From contig CAMXCT020001655.1 of assembly GCA_947184155.2 (NCBI GenBank), positions 1-64,000 of the forward strand: a DNA stretch of 64,000 bases, written 5' to 3'. The position numbers and the translations under genes are program-made. Within the stretch, counting starts at the first letter, position 1, and each line of letters starts with the position of its first letter. A model generated the notes under the pieces. It saw only the letters and a list, made by a program, of their open reading frames with translations, did no database searches and had not been told where the DNA came from. Positions 1 through 12,180 of the stretch are shown in pieces. This DNA is from Cladocopium goreaui (taxonomy: Eukaryota; Sar; Dinophyceae; Suessiales; Symbiodiniaceae).

Positions 1-121
1 AAACGTGAGCAATTGCTTCACCGTCTGTGGTTGTGCACAGCAGGGCGCTTAAGTGCTTTCTTTCTCTGTGACTGAGGGATGTCCTTGGACCTTTGTGTCC
101 ACTGCAAACAATTCTGATGAG

Positions 122-762
122 GAGTTTATACCGTGCGAAGATCGCCCGATGACTGGCCAGATGTGGCAACGCTGATCGACAACAACTACCGCAACATGCA
201 CGCGAGAGACGTGAAAACGAAAGGCCGCCAGGCCGCGGACGAGGAGAGTGTGCCTTTCTTAGGCGCAACATTGCCCACAGTTTTGGTTCAATTTTTGGAT
301 GCGCACATCGACAGTGTTTGCAAATTAACAGACCTAGATCCAGTCATGGAGGAGTATGCCTCGCGCGTGGCCTATTGCATCCCCATATTGGCCAACGCCG
401 CCGTCACATACGACGTTTCGATTCAACAGACGCCGGAGATGCAGAAGGAGGCTGGTAGCATCGGGTAGCATTTGTGTGCTTTGCCCGGAGCTGAATCGAT
501 TTTGTGTGGACACATGCGGAACCATCTGACTCATGTTTGCTCTGCACCGTTAGGGCAAGCCTCCCGGCGTGTCCGGGACCCAGTACCTGAGTGCTTCATA
601 TGAAAGCTGCGCAATGACTCACACATTGCTTTCAAGTCCGCTGCCCAGGAACCTGGCAGGAAAGCTGCTCAATGAACCGGGTCAGCCAGAGAGGCAGTGC
701 GTGGTGATCAGGGTGGAAAGAGAGGAGGAAGTGGGCCACGCCAGCGCAGTGCTGCTGGACAC
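122..762 (+). CDS. Copy A N-terminal domain and linker exons (4 exons)
   Basis: Exons 122-262, 338-454, 554-590 and 649-762. The first starts in phase 1 after acceptor AG at 120-121 and reads GVYTVRRSPDDW, then LIDNNYRNM. Intron 263-337 is 75 bp with a GC donor; because 75 is divisible by 3 the frame also stays open through it, giving a deceptive 111-codon ORF. Exon 338-454 holds RVAYCIPILANAA and QTPEMQ. The 37-bp microexon 554-590 (GQASRR...) restores phase to exon 649-762, which reads NLAGKLLNEPGQPERQCVV. The latter ends at a GA donor (763-764) and joins 1872 to complete a Thr codon. The assignment of the microexon is less certain than the others. Confidence 0.65.
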
Positions 763-3700
763 GAAACTTGGCTGCTTTTGGGGCTTGGAACTCGGCTAAC
801 CATCCAGGGTTACGGCCGTTCAATCCAGGGGTTTTGTTCCTTTGAGCTTGCCATATCCAGGGGTTAGGATTCGTCCAGTAGGATTAAATCAGGTGGGCCG
901 AGTTCAAGACTTCTATTGGAAAAATGATCCAGAGGGCTGACAAGTTTTTGGCTTTTGATGAATTATCAAGTTCGAGATGCACACTGGTCCCTTCGGTCGA
1001 TTTGGACCAGAACCAGCATGATTTCAACATTTGTTTTTGATGCAGCCCTGCGGACTGTTTCCGCTGCTCTCTTGCTCTCGTTTTGACTTTCCTTCTTCCG
1101 GGATCTCTGGTCACGTCGCTCCCTAGCAAGTTTACGGAACCTCTCCCGTGGGTCAAAGTAATTATATCAAAGTATCATGGCCGTGGCAGGATGGATACCA
1201 AACAGAAAGCACGAAGCTCAAGCTCTGTTTCGAGAGCGGGCGCGCTTGTCAATCCAATATTTTGCACTCCAGATCTAGAAAGGTACACCGCAAGATAAAA
1301 ACACCGTTTGTCCTGGCTCGGGCTCCTTGTCCTGCAATTGAAAGTATCAGGGAGTAAAGGCATGGAGCAGAATCGCTTGATGTTTGATCTTGCCACCTGA
1401 CCATTCACTTTAAGATGTGGAGAAGGCGTGGAACTTTGAAACTCTTTCAGGAGTGCCCGCGCGACATTGCCTTCTGAGATTTCTTGAGTACGGCCCACTT
1501 CGAGTTTTATAGTATCTATCGGCTATATTCATCTATGCCATGTCTATTGATTATGCTATGAGTTGACTTGAATTACCCGCTCCATTTAGGACAAACGTCT
1601 GCCAATTTCAAAAAACATTTCAAAAAACCTGCCCCCCCCCACCCTCACGCGTAAAAACATATGGTTGAAGATCCCGCAAAGCAGGGGCCATCGGTTGCAG
1701 CCCAGTAGCCAGCTTCTGACTGAAGCTGGGAGCCGTCCCACACCTTGACGATTTTGCGTACCGTTGGCCGTTCTCTTGAACTTGATGTGTCTTCCATGCT
1801 GGTGACATGGTCGACCACCGCACTGCCATGTGATAGGCACAGCCATGTGATAGACATCATCATGGACCAAGGCTGCGGTGCCGTGCAGATGCCACAGCCG
1901 AAAGATTGGGCCCTGAGCACGACAAAGCGCTTTTGGCACTGAGCCGGTGCGGACCTCAGTCCCTCCAAAGAGACGAACACATTAGCAAACATGTATTGTT
2001 GGGTCAAGAACTGTATTGTCTTGTCACCAGAGATTTGCATCCAGAAATGCCGCAAAGCCGCAAAGTGAAAGCTGTAGATTGCAGTAGGCAACAGTATTTG
2101 CAACAAGCATCAAATAGCATCAAACAGCATCAAAAAGTATAGCCTATAGCAACTGCTCAAGTGAAATCAAAACAGTTCGAATCCCAGAATCTTGTTTTCT
2201 CACCAGGGACTTGGATCCAGAAATATGCCACGAAACCACAAATAGTCAAAACATGTGCCCTCTCTCCACGGAGCCGTGGGAACTTTTCGGCTCCCGTGGC
2301 GATCCACGGCTGAGGCTCGCCCGGGTGCTGGTGGCCCGCGGCGCCTTCGCCGAGGCCGAGCCGCTGCTGCGCCGAGACCTGGAGGCCACAGAGCGGCAGC
2401 TGGGGTCGGAGCAGCGTGTGACGCTCCAAGCGGTGAACAACTTGGCAGTTGTGCTGGAGCGCCTGGGGAAGTTCAGCGAGGCGCCGCTGATGTGCTGTGC
2501 TGCAGTCACCGTGGCGGGTGGATGGTGCTGCATTTTGTGGTGGGAAAAGTTGGGAAAATTGCAGGGAAACAACAACCACATTTTCAGATCATCTCAAAAT
2601 TTTGTCATCTATGTAGAAGTGCGATGATGCATGAACAATGAACATGTCAATTTTACGCAAATCATCTCAAATCACGTCATGTATGGACGTGCCAAAACAT
2701 GGACATGTCAAAGTTTAGCAAAAGATGTTTGCAAAGAACAGATGCCGCGTTGCAAGTTTCAGTCTGAGATGTCTGTCAAAGCGTTTTTGCAAAACATCAC
2801 AGAACAGATGCACCCTGAGGTTGGAGTTTATTTGCAAACGGAAGATTGGAACGACGATGACGCACATCCAAATCATGTTGAAATGTCAACTCGTCGAACT
2901 TTGCGTTTTATTCTTCAAGTTTTGAACTATGTGTGCATTTTACATGGTACAATTGTACTTGACATCTTTTTCATCAGTCCAAACTCAAGGCCGTTGCCCA
3001 CCTTTCTTCCCTTTCCACATGGTACTCGCAGGCAGATCCAGGCCTGCAGGCCCCACATCACCGGTGCCATCCCGAGACGCCAGGCGGAGGCCCTGCACCG
3101 CCGAGATCTTGCAGGGAGCGAAGCGCACCTCGGTGCGAATCATCCGGACACGCTCACCTCCATGAACAACCTGGCGAACCTTCTGGAAGAGCAGGGGAAG
3201 CTGGCTGAGGCGGGGCTGGGGTCTTTGGGGTGAGAGGTGACCTTCCTGGAGGAAGTTTCACCGAGGGCATTTTCTTGTTTGGCCAAGGCCTGAGGCCTGG
3301 ACTTGTTCTTTTCAATTTCCCGGGATTATTGGGTCACCTTTTTTGAGCGAACTATATAACACAAATTAATTAAATCCATGCCAAATGAAAGGAGGACATT
3401 GTTGAGACCCTCATCCACAAGACTGTTAGTTTCATAGTTGTAATCGGAAAAATGAAAACATTGCAAAACTCTCACATTCTATAAAGACGTTTTATTTTTC
3501 AGATCATCTCAGAATTTGTCATCTATATAGAAGTGCGATGATGCATGAACATGTCAATTTTACGCAAATGATCTCAAATCATTTCAAATCTCGTCACGCA
3601 TGGAAGTGCCAAAACATGGACATGTCAAAGTTTAGCAAAATCTGTTTGCAAAGAACAGATGCCGCGTTGCAACTTTCAGTCTGAAATGTCTGAGGCTGTC

Positions 3701-6700
3701 AAAGCCGTTTAGCGAAAAAAATCACAGAACAGATTCTCTGAGGTTGGATTTTTTTTTCAAATGGAAGATTTGAACGAAGATGACTCACATCCAAATTATG
3801 TTGCTTCGTGTTTTATTCTTCAAGTTTTGAATTACGTGTGCCTTTACATGGTATAATTGTACTTGACATCTTTTTCATCAATCCAAACTCAAGGCCGTTG
3901 CCCACCTTTCTTCCCTTTCCACATGGTACTCGCAGGCAGATCCAGGCCTGCAGGCCCCACACCACCAGTGCCATCCCGAGACGCCAGGCGGAGGCCCTGC
4001 ACCGCCGAGCTCTTGCAGGGCAAGAAGAGCACCTCGGTGCGAATCATCCGGACACGCTCGGCTCCATGCACAACCTGGCGGGGCTTCTGTGGAAGCAGGG
4101 GAAGCTAGAAGAGGCGGGGCTGAGGGTCTTTGGGGTGAGAGGTGACCTTACTGCACGTTTCACCAAGGGCATATTTTTGTTTGCCCAAGGCCTGAGGCCT
4201 GGATTTTCTTTTGTCAATTTCCCAATATTGTTGGATTACTTTTTTGGGCGTAATACATCGTTGGGACCTCCATCCACATTTCATAGTTGTAATCGGCAAA
4301 ATGAACACATGGCAAAACTGTCAAATCTTTCCGGTGAATTCTTGCAAATGATGCCTATAGATGGCTATAGTATAAATATATCTATATAGGCGCATGCTGA
4401 ATGAAAGTATGACATCTGCAGGACCCCCATGCTGTTCCCACTCGTTTCCTGGTTGCAGCCGGCAACCCACGAAAGCTGTGCGATTGATATTGATATATGG
4501 AGATCTACATATATAATCATATATATATACTGCATATGGTAGTTTGCATACCGCAGTGACTACACAAATTGCCTGACACTTACGTTGCTAGTTTGTAGTG
4601 CCGCAGCGGCGCCACCTCGAGCCGCCAGGCGGAAGAACTGCAACGCAAAGCGCTCGCTGGTCATGAAGCGCAGCTGGGAGCGAGCCATCCCAACACGCTA
4701 ATCATCCTGAACGTTCTCGCTGCGATCCTCGAGTCGCAAGGCAAATTGGAAGAGGCCAGACTCAGACCGAGGTCAGGGGCAGAAAGGTGACCTTCCCCGT
4801 GGAAGTTCCAAGGGGAAGGCGCTTTTTTTGAAGTATAAACAAGAGTGGAAGAGTGGACACTTCCATGTCTCCAATTTGTGCATCTCCTAAGTTTCGCCCA
4901 AATTCAGAAGTTGAATTGCTCGGGCATGAAATCCATACATGCAATGTGCATCAGGGTTGGTGCCAAGGATCTGTCCTCCAATTCCCGAGAGTCAAACTTG
5001 GGAACCCATCAGTCGCTTGCATTTTCCCGCAATCTAATTTTAACTATGAAGGCTCAGCGGAAAACTAAGAAAAGTACAAACTCCTTTCAAACAGAGTTCA
5101 TCACCTCAAGACTCTGAAGAATCTTTGGGGTTTGTTAGGCAAAAGAGAACTGTACGGCTTGTGACGTCACACTGGGAAACACAACAGCATAGTGATGATG
5201 AGTGATGTCAATACTAATTTGGTTCAGTTCAACACACGCCCTAGATTTTTGTGTTTACACAATCAGTCAGCCAAGGCTGTTTGTAAGACCCTTCTTCACG
5301 ATACCAGCACCTCTTCAATGGATTTAACCCAGACTCTTGATTCTATGTGCAAGAGTTTCCGGATCACGATAAAACGCATGCAGCATATTTGCAAATGGGC
5401 GACGGAGGCCACATATACAGTTTATTGATTTGAGAACGATGACGAAAGCGGGCAATGACTGCCCCAGGAGTGTGACGTACCCCCAGCAGGATCAAAATCA
5501 GCTAGATGGGAATGATCGTGTGTCAGTTGTTTGTGTGAGGAATCTGTGAAAGTCTGAAGCTATGAACGTGAATTGGCACGTTAAAGTGGTTTGCGAAGAG
5601 TCTTCAAAACGCTGAACAAAACGCAGCTTGCAAAAATGTTGCCAACAGGTACAGGCTCAACGTCCCTATTGGCTTTTGAAGTTTGCAAATTCCTGTGAGA
5701 TGTAACTTCTTAGTTGGCCGCATAGGCACCTGTTTGATTGTGACAGCATCACCAGTTCAGCTGAACCTGTGAAGGGAGTATTTCTTGTTATATACAATCT
5801 AGCCATATGTAGCCTGCCTACATGCTCGGCAGGGCTTTTCGAGGCCCTTAGCAGGTTTAATCCGTTGATTATTTTCGAGGGCGTTTGACAATGTTTGAGA
5901 TGATGACCGATCATCCGAGCCGTAGCCCCTTCCGTGGTCGCCCCAGGGTTGTTTCGTGAGAGCGGGCCAGCAATGTGAGCAAACACTGTGAGTAAATTGA
6001 ATAAATTGATGCTTCTCGGCATCCCGTGAATCCAAAGAGTGCCTGACGAGCGCTTGAAATAGTATGTTCTCACTATAGTCCAAAAATTGTGGCCTTTGTT
6101 GGCTTATTCTTCCCTTTCCATATTTTCCATGACCCATGGGGCCTGAGCTGGGGCTCTTCTCATGTTTCACCACCTTAGCGCTCCACCTCGAGCCGCGAGG
6201 CGGAAGGGCTGCACCGCCGAGCCTTGGAAGGCGGCGAGTCCCAACTGGGACCCAAACACCCCGACACGCTCACCTCGGCTAACAACTTGGCCGTTGTCTT
6301 GGAGAAGCAGGGCAAGTTGGAGGAGGCCGGGCGGAGGTCTTTGGGGTGCAGAGAAGTGGCCTTCCTGGCACTTGCGAGAGGAAGGCATTTCGCATGTGGC
6401 CAGGACGAGACGGGTGAGTTTTCTTTTCCCAGTTTCACCAGAGCAATTTGGGAATGTGAATTGATGCCTAGGCTGATGTACGGACAGATTTTGATTTGAG
6501 TTTGATGGGGAAGCATTTCTCGCCTGAGTGTTGGACAGCATTGCTGTTGGTGAATTTATTGTGAAATTATTGAGTTAACCACCAAAGACACGGGCCAAGC
6601 AAGTCAGAAGGCCTTGACTATTTGACTATCTGAAGTGGAGGCGAGTAATTATCGTACGTAGTTTTTCGTGGCACCTCGTTCTGAATTCAAAGAGTGCTTG

Positions 6701-8528
6701 ACGAGCGCTTGGAACAGCATTTTCATACCGCTAGTCCAAGAATTGTGGCCCTCGTTGACCTTTACCCTTTCCCATAAATCAGCCATGAAACCACGGGACC
6801 TGGGGTTCTTCTCATGTTTCCCCACCTTAGTGCTCCACCTCGAGCCGCGAGGCGGAAGGTCTCTGCCGCCGAGCCTTGGAAGGCGGCGAGTCCCAACTGG
6901 GACCACAACATCCGGACACGCTCAACTCCGTGAACAACTTAGCCATGCTCTTGGAGAAGCAGGGCAAGTTGGAAGAGGCCGGGATGGAGGTCTTTGGGAG
7001 AAGGCATGTGGCCAGGACGAGAAACCGGCGAATTCTCCCGTTTCCAGAAACACGTTGTGGCTTAAGTTTGCATTGAGATTGACTGTACCCAGGGTTGTTG
7101 CGAGTGAATTTGGTGAGTTGACCCCGCAAGACACGTGCCAAGCATCATGAAACTGTTTCTCCGGAATCGAAGCTTCGGCTGTAGATACCAGATTGGGCCT
7201 AATTCGTTAGACCGGGTTGTTGGATCTCAGCAGCAGTACATGCATTTTGTGACAGGGTAGGTCAACATTGTTTTGCAAGAAGTGGCTATGCATATAGAGC
7301 TTTGGCTGATGCATCGATCATGTGTGCCAGCTTCACGCAGTACAAGAAAAGCCTTCACCTTGGCTTCGTGGTTCCCACCATCCCATCCTATGCAGATCAG
7401 ATTTGCAGGTTTTGGTGTTTGAAGAATCAATGTGCCACACTGCACCAACAACACATTGCCTCACACCAGTTGCGGATCACAGCACAAGGCTCATCTCGCC
7501 ACGGCATAGGAAGCCACCCCGCTGACATCCATCCACAACCCACCCTGCAGGCGGAGGAGCTCTTTCGCAGGGCCCTGACGGGGCGAGAAGGTCAGCTGGG
7601 CCCCGTGCATCCGGACACCCTCCGATCCGTCTACAATCTCGCAGATCTTCTGGAGGTGACAGGCTCCCTCACAGAGGCGACGGCTTCTCATTCGAGTTGT
7701 GGCGTTGCTTGGGGCGGTTCTGCTTGGATCAGGGGATGTTGATGTGGGAAGTTGTGGTTGATGGAAGTCGAATAAGTGGAATAGTTGTGGTTGAGATCTC
7801 ACTTTTGGCAAAAGTGTTGTGGAACGATTTGAAATACATTGAAAGATGTGTCTTTAAAGCTTTCTAGACGGGGTTTAGTGACATTCTCGTTGGGTATGCC
7901 CAACCGACATTGAGATATGGCAAGCTCCAAGTGATGCGGTAGCAAGGTCCTAAGGTGCGTCATCAGCCCAGGTCCCGGGTGGCCACCCACTGCCATGCAC
8001 CACCTGCTACGGTGTCACGTCCAGGCCCATCAGCTCTATCTCCGCGAGTTGCGTGGCCTGGAGGCCTCTGCAAAGGGTCACTCGGGAACAGTCGATGACA
8101 CCATCTGGGTCCAGGTGGTAGTCGCTGCTTGTGGATTTTGGAGTCCCAAACTAATGTCCGTCAGAAAGTTTTGGTCGCCTTTAGTTGAATTCCATCAGTG
8201 GACATCTTCACTGTATATTCATGGATCTAGATTTTGCAAGAAGAACAATTTTTGATCCGATAATCTGATACTGTAATTTTTCCTATCTTTTTGCTTTCGG
8301 TATCATGGCGTTCGGTGTTGCAAGTTCAGGCTTGCTCGCAATCTGGCGCGAGCGTGAAATCATTGAGCCCTGCCAAGACACGTGTTCCACACCCCGAGAT
8401 CCGCAAAACTTTCCGCCCACTCGGTGCCGCCTTCTCTGCAGGAGCTGCATGGTCCGGAGCACGAAAAGACCCGAGCGAGTCGCCGCAACCTGGAGCGATT
8501 CCAACGACAGCACGGGCCAATTGATTAA
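122..8528 (+). CDS. KLC-type TPR protein, copy A (5' end outside window)
   Basis: Spliced gene, 14 exons visible: 122-262, 338-454, 554-590, 649-762, 1872-1946, 2315-2480, 3084-3209, 3988-4113, 4629-4754, 6200-6325, 6852-6977, 7551-7676, 8025-8114, 8442-8528 (TAA at 8526-8528). The exons sum to 1583 nt, which is 2 nt of a split codon plus 527 codons, with no internal stop. The protein ends an N-terminal domain (GVYTV-RR motif), passes a linker and continues into kinesin-light-chain-type TPRs of 42 residues. Such repeats normally act as protein-interaction scaffolds; the cellular role here is unknown. Of the 13 introns 8 start GC, 4 GT and 1 GA; all end AG. Exon limits are inferred from frame, from the 42-residue period and from comparison with copies B and C, not from transcripts. 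The window opens inside an intron of this gene. Confidence 0.78.
1872..2480 (+). CDS. Copy A first TPR exons (1872-1946, 2315-2480)
   Basis: Exon 1872-1946 (75 bp) encodes LRCRADATAERLGPEH, the second helix of a KLC-type repeat with the usual LGPEH turn. It ends in phase 2 at GT (1947). Exon 2315-2480 (166 bp) completes the Arg codon, reads LARVLVARGAFAE, and then gives a full 42-residue repeat from AEPLLRRDLE to KFSE. It ends before GC at 2481. The same two exons occur at 18257/18710 in copy B and 45604/46040 in copy C with identical lengths. A one-base difference upstream of 2313 between copies A and B shows that the preceding open frame is intronic. Confidence 0.72.
3084..3209 (+). CDS. 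Copy A TPR exon 1 (42 codons)
   Basis: Acceptor AG 3082-3083, donor GC 3210-3211, phase 0 on both sides. It encodes one repeat starting AEALHRRDLAG, with NHPDTLTSMNNL at the turn and QGKLAE at the end. Splicing to the next exon recreates the KLAE-AEAL junction. Encodes no stop. Confidence 0.75.
3988..4113 (+). CDS. Copy A TPR exon 2 (42 codons)
   Basis: Acceptor AG 3986-3987, donor GC 4114-4115. Repeat starts AEALHRRALAG and ends KQGKLEE. The 900-bp upstream stretch of intron repeats the one before exon 1, so exon plus intron were duplicated together. Confidence 0.75.
4629..4754 (+). CDS. Copy A TPR exon 3 (42 codons)
   Basis: Acceptor AG 4627-4628, donor GC 4755-4756. Reads AEELQRKALAGHEAQLGAS, then HPNTL, and ends SQGKLEE. 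This AEELQRK subtype is the counterpart of 21566-21691 in copy B and of 48797, 49752 and 50719 in copy C. The lack of the GGTCTTTGGGG stretch after its donor shows that the GC, not a GT farther on, is the splice site. Confidence 0.74.
6200..6325 (+). CDS. Copy A TPR exon 4 (42 codons)
   Basis: Acceptor AG 6198-6199 (CGCGAG|GCGGAA), donor GC 6326-6327. Repeat starts AEGLHRRALEGGESQLGPK, then HPDTL, ending KQGKLEE. AEGL subtype, matching 23064-23189 in copy B. Confidence 0.75.
6852..6977 (+). CDS. Copy A TPR exon 5 (42 codons)
   Basis: Acceptor AG 6850-6851, donor GC 6978-6979. Near-duplicate of exon 4: AEGLCRRALEGGESQLGPQ, then HPDTL. Cys replaces the usual His at residue 5. The exon lies 652 bp after exon 4 with similar flanking intron, a local duplication. 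Confidence 0.75.
7551..7676 (+). CDS. Copy A TPR exon 6 (42 codons)
   Basis: Acceptor AG 7549-7550 (CCTGCAG), donor GC 7677-7678. Reads AEELFRRALTGREGQLGPV, HPDTL, ends VTGSLTE. The copy B equivalent (24530-24655) uses a GT donor at the same place (GAGGTGACGG against GAGGCGACGG). Confidence 0.75.
8025..8528 (+). CDS. Copy A C-terminal exons and stop (8025-8114, 8442-8528)
   Basis: Exon 8025-8114 (acceptor AG 8023-8024, donor GT 8115) is a diverged half repeat: AHQLYLRELRGLEAS, then KGHSGTV in place of NHPDTL. Terminal exon 8442-8528 (acceptor CTGCAG) reads ELHGPEHEKTRASRRNLERF and ends at TAA 8526-8528. Copy B has the same two exons with the same lengths (90 and 87 bp) and the same stop, which supports both limits. 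Confidence 0.68.
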
Positions 8529-10199
8529 AGGCCGTGTGAGACCAAAATTTCCCTCCAAGACATTCACAGGCGACATGCTCGAATCGGTTTCAATCTTGAC
8601 CACGATGTTTGGATTATTTTGATGGAAAGCTGGCCTGTGGCCTTGTCTTTTTCCCACTGTCAAGGATTTTGCTTCTGAGGCAGCAAGTGGAGGCATGTTT
8701 GAGTCTCTCAAAGTTCTGCAATTCAGATTTTGTTCAGAACATGTTTGACCGATAAAGAGACGTTTGAGTTTTTGCCCAACTTGTTGCAGTTTGGGTTTGG
8801 GAATGGATTCGCATGCCAGCTTCTCCCAGAAGTATAGCAACATTTTTCCAACAAATTGCATTGGTATGCCTGTGGGATTTGTGGTTGATTCACTTTAGAA
8901 AGTTCTGCATTTTCCACCAAGTCTCCATTGACTCGCAGGCATATCAGCATCTTCCAGCCCGTGACCCTGCATCGCATTGAGCCGCAAGCTATCATCATCT
9001 ATAACTCCCGTTTCACTGAGATCTATAGAACCCGAAATCGGAGCTTCGAATTACCAAGCCAATCTGTCAAAACAGGGCGCGTCTCGATTTGACACCCACA
9101 GTACTCGAAGTCTGCAGACTTGGCGTCTGGGATCGGATCACTTCCAGAGTCCATCACAAGGTCAGGGCCTCTGATGATAGTGTTGCCCAGCAATTGTTGG
9201 CGCAAAAACAATGATTTGTTTTTATAATTTAGATTTATCTGTCATGTGTTATGATGTGTTATGTCTTTTTGGCAACCTCAGCTGCTTCTGGTCATGCGTC
9301 AACCGTTCGACTTTGGTGTTCAAGCTTTTGCCAGTGAGGCAGTGAGTGCCTGTAACTTTCTTGGCCAACCTACTCTATTCATGTGCCAAACTTCCTTTAT
9401 ATCCACACGTGTCAATAAGACCCGGAATTGGTTCCCAATGAATTTTGAAACATCTTCAAACTTTTTTGGGCTAGGTCCGAGCGGCCTCGAAAGAAGGGCT
9501 TGGGAGGTTTCTCCTCCGACTTAAAACCTGATTTGTTTCCTCCTTGGAAGAGGCTTTATGAGTGAAACTTTGGAGTCAGGAAGTGCCTGTGGAGCCCAAA
9601 ATTTCCTACATCCAACATATTCCAACATGGTTGTTAACAGCTATACCCCGGTCATGCATGTCAGGATTTGTAAGTAGTCAAGACATCCAAAAATTTTGTG
9701 CCTTAAACATCTTAAAAATCCACTTCATCCACTAGTCCGGCAGCGCTTTTGAGTCTGTGATGTGGCGCCGGGCCATGGTGGATCAAGAGGCCGCTGTTCC
9801 TTTGGCAGGAGACGAAGTGGGATGGCCCTGGAAGTAGCGCATAGGCTGCTGAATCTCATGAGGTTTGTGGAGTTGCACCCAAGAGCATTGATCAACCTTC
9901 AAACATGATCTCTCGGTCTTGCTCTGGCTTTGGAATTTGGTCACCATTCGGATATATTTGGATTTGCAATCGACGTAGATCATGAGGGTGACTTCCATTT
10001 TGCAGGGTGCCAGCGCAGGGATTTCGGTGGTTTTGATTTGAAAACAGTCTAGTTGACTGGAATGTGAAGTGGAGATCCACAATTTTGATGATTGATCTTG
10101 CATGTGATTGCCGTAAGGTGGCCCATTTTTGTGAAAACCTACTGGCCCTATTTTGCCCCCAACTGTGAAGACATCGTCTCAACATTGAAACATTTTTTG
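8529..10199. other. Gene-free spacer after copy A
   Basis: The stretch is closely repeated at 28718-30394 after copy B. Open frames occur on the minus strand (e.g. 9783-10103) but differ between the two copies by frameshifts and many replacement changes, so I see no supported gene. It leads into a satellite array. Confidence 0.6.
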
Positions 10200-12180
10200 C
10201 GTGGAAAACTAGCGCCCCAAAAATGGATGAGGGATGCCTTTTATGGCAGACATGGTCTCAACATTGAAGCCCGTTTTGGCTGAATCATAGTGCCCCCAAC
10301 TGGATGCCCTTCATGACCGAAGAAACCACTTTTTTGTACAGACGACTATCGCCCCGAAATGAATGCATTCTATGACAGACATGTTCTCAGCATTGAAAAC
10401 TGTTTTTCCTGAAGCAGAATGCCCCCGAAATGGATGCCTTTCAGCAAAGACTTTTTAATTCTCAGCGTGAAACCTATTTTTTGTTGAAACCTGATGCCCC
10501 CAAAACCAATACCTTTCATGTCAAAGATGTTGTCAACATTGAACCTTTTTTGTTTGACACAATGCCCCCAAAATGGATGCCTTTATGAAAGATGTTCTCA
10601 GTGTGAAGCCAGTTCTTTTAACGCAAAATGCCCCCGAAATGGATGCCTTTCAGCAAAGACTTTTTAATTCTCAGCGTGAAACCTATTTTTTGTTGAAACC
10701 TGATGCCCCCAAAACCAATGCCTTTCATGTCAAAGATGTTGTCAACATTGAACCTTTTTTGTTTGACACAATGCCCCCAAAATGGATGCCTTTATGAAAG
10801 ATGTTCTCAGTGTGAAGCCAGTTCTTTTAACGCAAAATGCCCCCGAAATGGATGCCTTTCAGCAAAGACTTTTTAATTCTCAGCGTGAAACGTATTTTTT
10901 GTTGAAACCGGATCCCCCCAAAACCAACGCCTTTCATGTCAAAGATGTTGTCAACATTGAACCTTTTTTGTTTGACACAATGCCCCCCAAAATGGATGCC
11001 TTTATGAAAGATGTTCTCAATGTGAAGCCAGCTCTTTTAAAGCAAAATGCTCCGAAATGGATGCCTTTCAGCAAAGACTTTTTAATTCTCAGCGTGAAAC
11101 CTATTTTTTGTTGAAACCTGATGCTCCCAAAACCAATGCCTTTCATTTCAAAAATGTTGTCAACATTTAACCTTTTTTGTTTGACACAATGCCCCCAAAA
11201 TGGATGCCTTTATGAAAGATGGTCTCAATGTGAAGCCAGTTCTTTTAAAGCAAAATGCCCCCGAAATGGATGCCTTTCAGCAAAGACTTTTTAATTCTCA
11301 GCGTGAAACCTATTTTTTGTTGAAACCTGATGCCCCCAAAACTAATGCCTTTCATGTCCAAGATGTTGTCAACATTGAACCTTTTTTGTTTGACACAATG
11401 CCCCCAAAATGGATGCCTTTATGAAAGATGTTCTCAATGTGAAGCCAGTTCTTTTAAAGCAAAGTGCCCCCGAAATGGATGCCTTTCAGCAAAGACTTTT
11501 TAATTCTCAGCGTGAAACCTATTTTTTGTTGAAACCTGATGCCCCCAAAACCAATACCTTTCATGTCAAAGATGTTGTCAACATTGAACCTTTTTTGTTT
11601 GACACAATGCCCCCAAGATGGATGCCTTTATGAAAGATGGTCTCAATGTGAAGCCAGTTCTTTTAAAGCAAAATGCCCCCGAAATGGATGCCTTTCAGCA
11701 AAGACTTTTTAATTCTCAGCGTGAAACCTATTTTTTGTTGAAGCCTGATGCCCCCAAAACCAACGCCTTTCATGTCAAAGATGTTGTCAACATTGAACCT
11801 TTTTTGTTTGACACAATGCCCCCAAAATGGATGCCTTTATGAAAGATGTTCTCAATGTGAAGCCAGTTCTTTTAACGCAAAATGCCCCCGAAATGGATGC
11901 CTTTCAGCAAAGACTTTTTAATTCTCAGCGTGAAACCTATTTTTTGTTGAAACCTGATGCCCCCAAAACCAATGCCTGTCATGTCAAAGATGTTGTCAAC
12001 ATTGAACCTTTTTTTGTTTGACACAATACCCTCCAAATGGATGCCTTTTGTGACAGCTGGTGTTAATGCGAAACCTTTTCTTGTTTCACATGATGCTCCC
12101 CACATGGATGCCTTTTCTGTCAAAGATAATGTCAACATTGAATCCTTTTTGTTTGACATATTGCCCCTGAAATAGATGAT
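10200..12180. repeat. 209-bp higher-order satellite, array after copy A
   Basis: Period 209 bp, seen by the repeated starts at 10573, 10782, 11200, 11409, 11618 and 11827. Each 209-bp unit is built from three diverged monomers of about 66, 74 and 69 bp, each opening with TGCCCCC and an ATGGATGCCTTT-like stretch. Single, more diverged monomers flank the regular core on both sides (10200-10430 and 12030-12180). The small ORFs in it (starting MDAF) are by-products: 209 is not a multiple of 3 and each is broken at the unit end. Confidence 0.9.

Noticed and set aside
3210..3240. GT donor (GGGGTGAGAG) about 24 bases after the TPR exon ends
   Set aside because: Phase does not fit the phase-0 acceptors, the 42-residue period would be broken by 11 residues, and the GT is missing after several exons.
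8283..8861. 192-codon minus-strand ORF, partly conserved at 28604-29050
   Set aside because: It lies opposite the terminal TPR exon and its 3' spacer; differences between the copies are mostly replacements and its start is not shared, so it looks like a shadow.
10573..12021. Series of 74-codon ORFs starting MDAF
   Set aside because: Satellite by-products: the 209-bp period breaks the frame at each unit.
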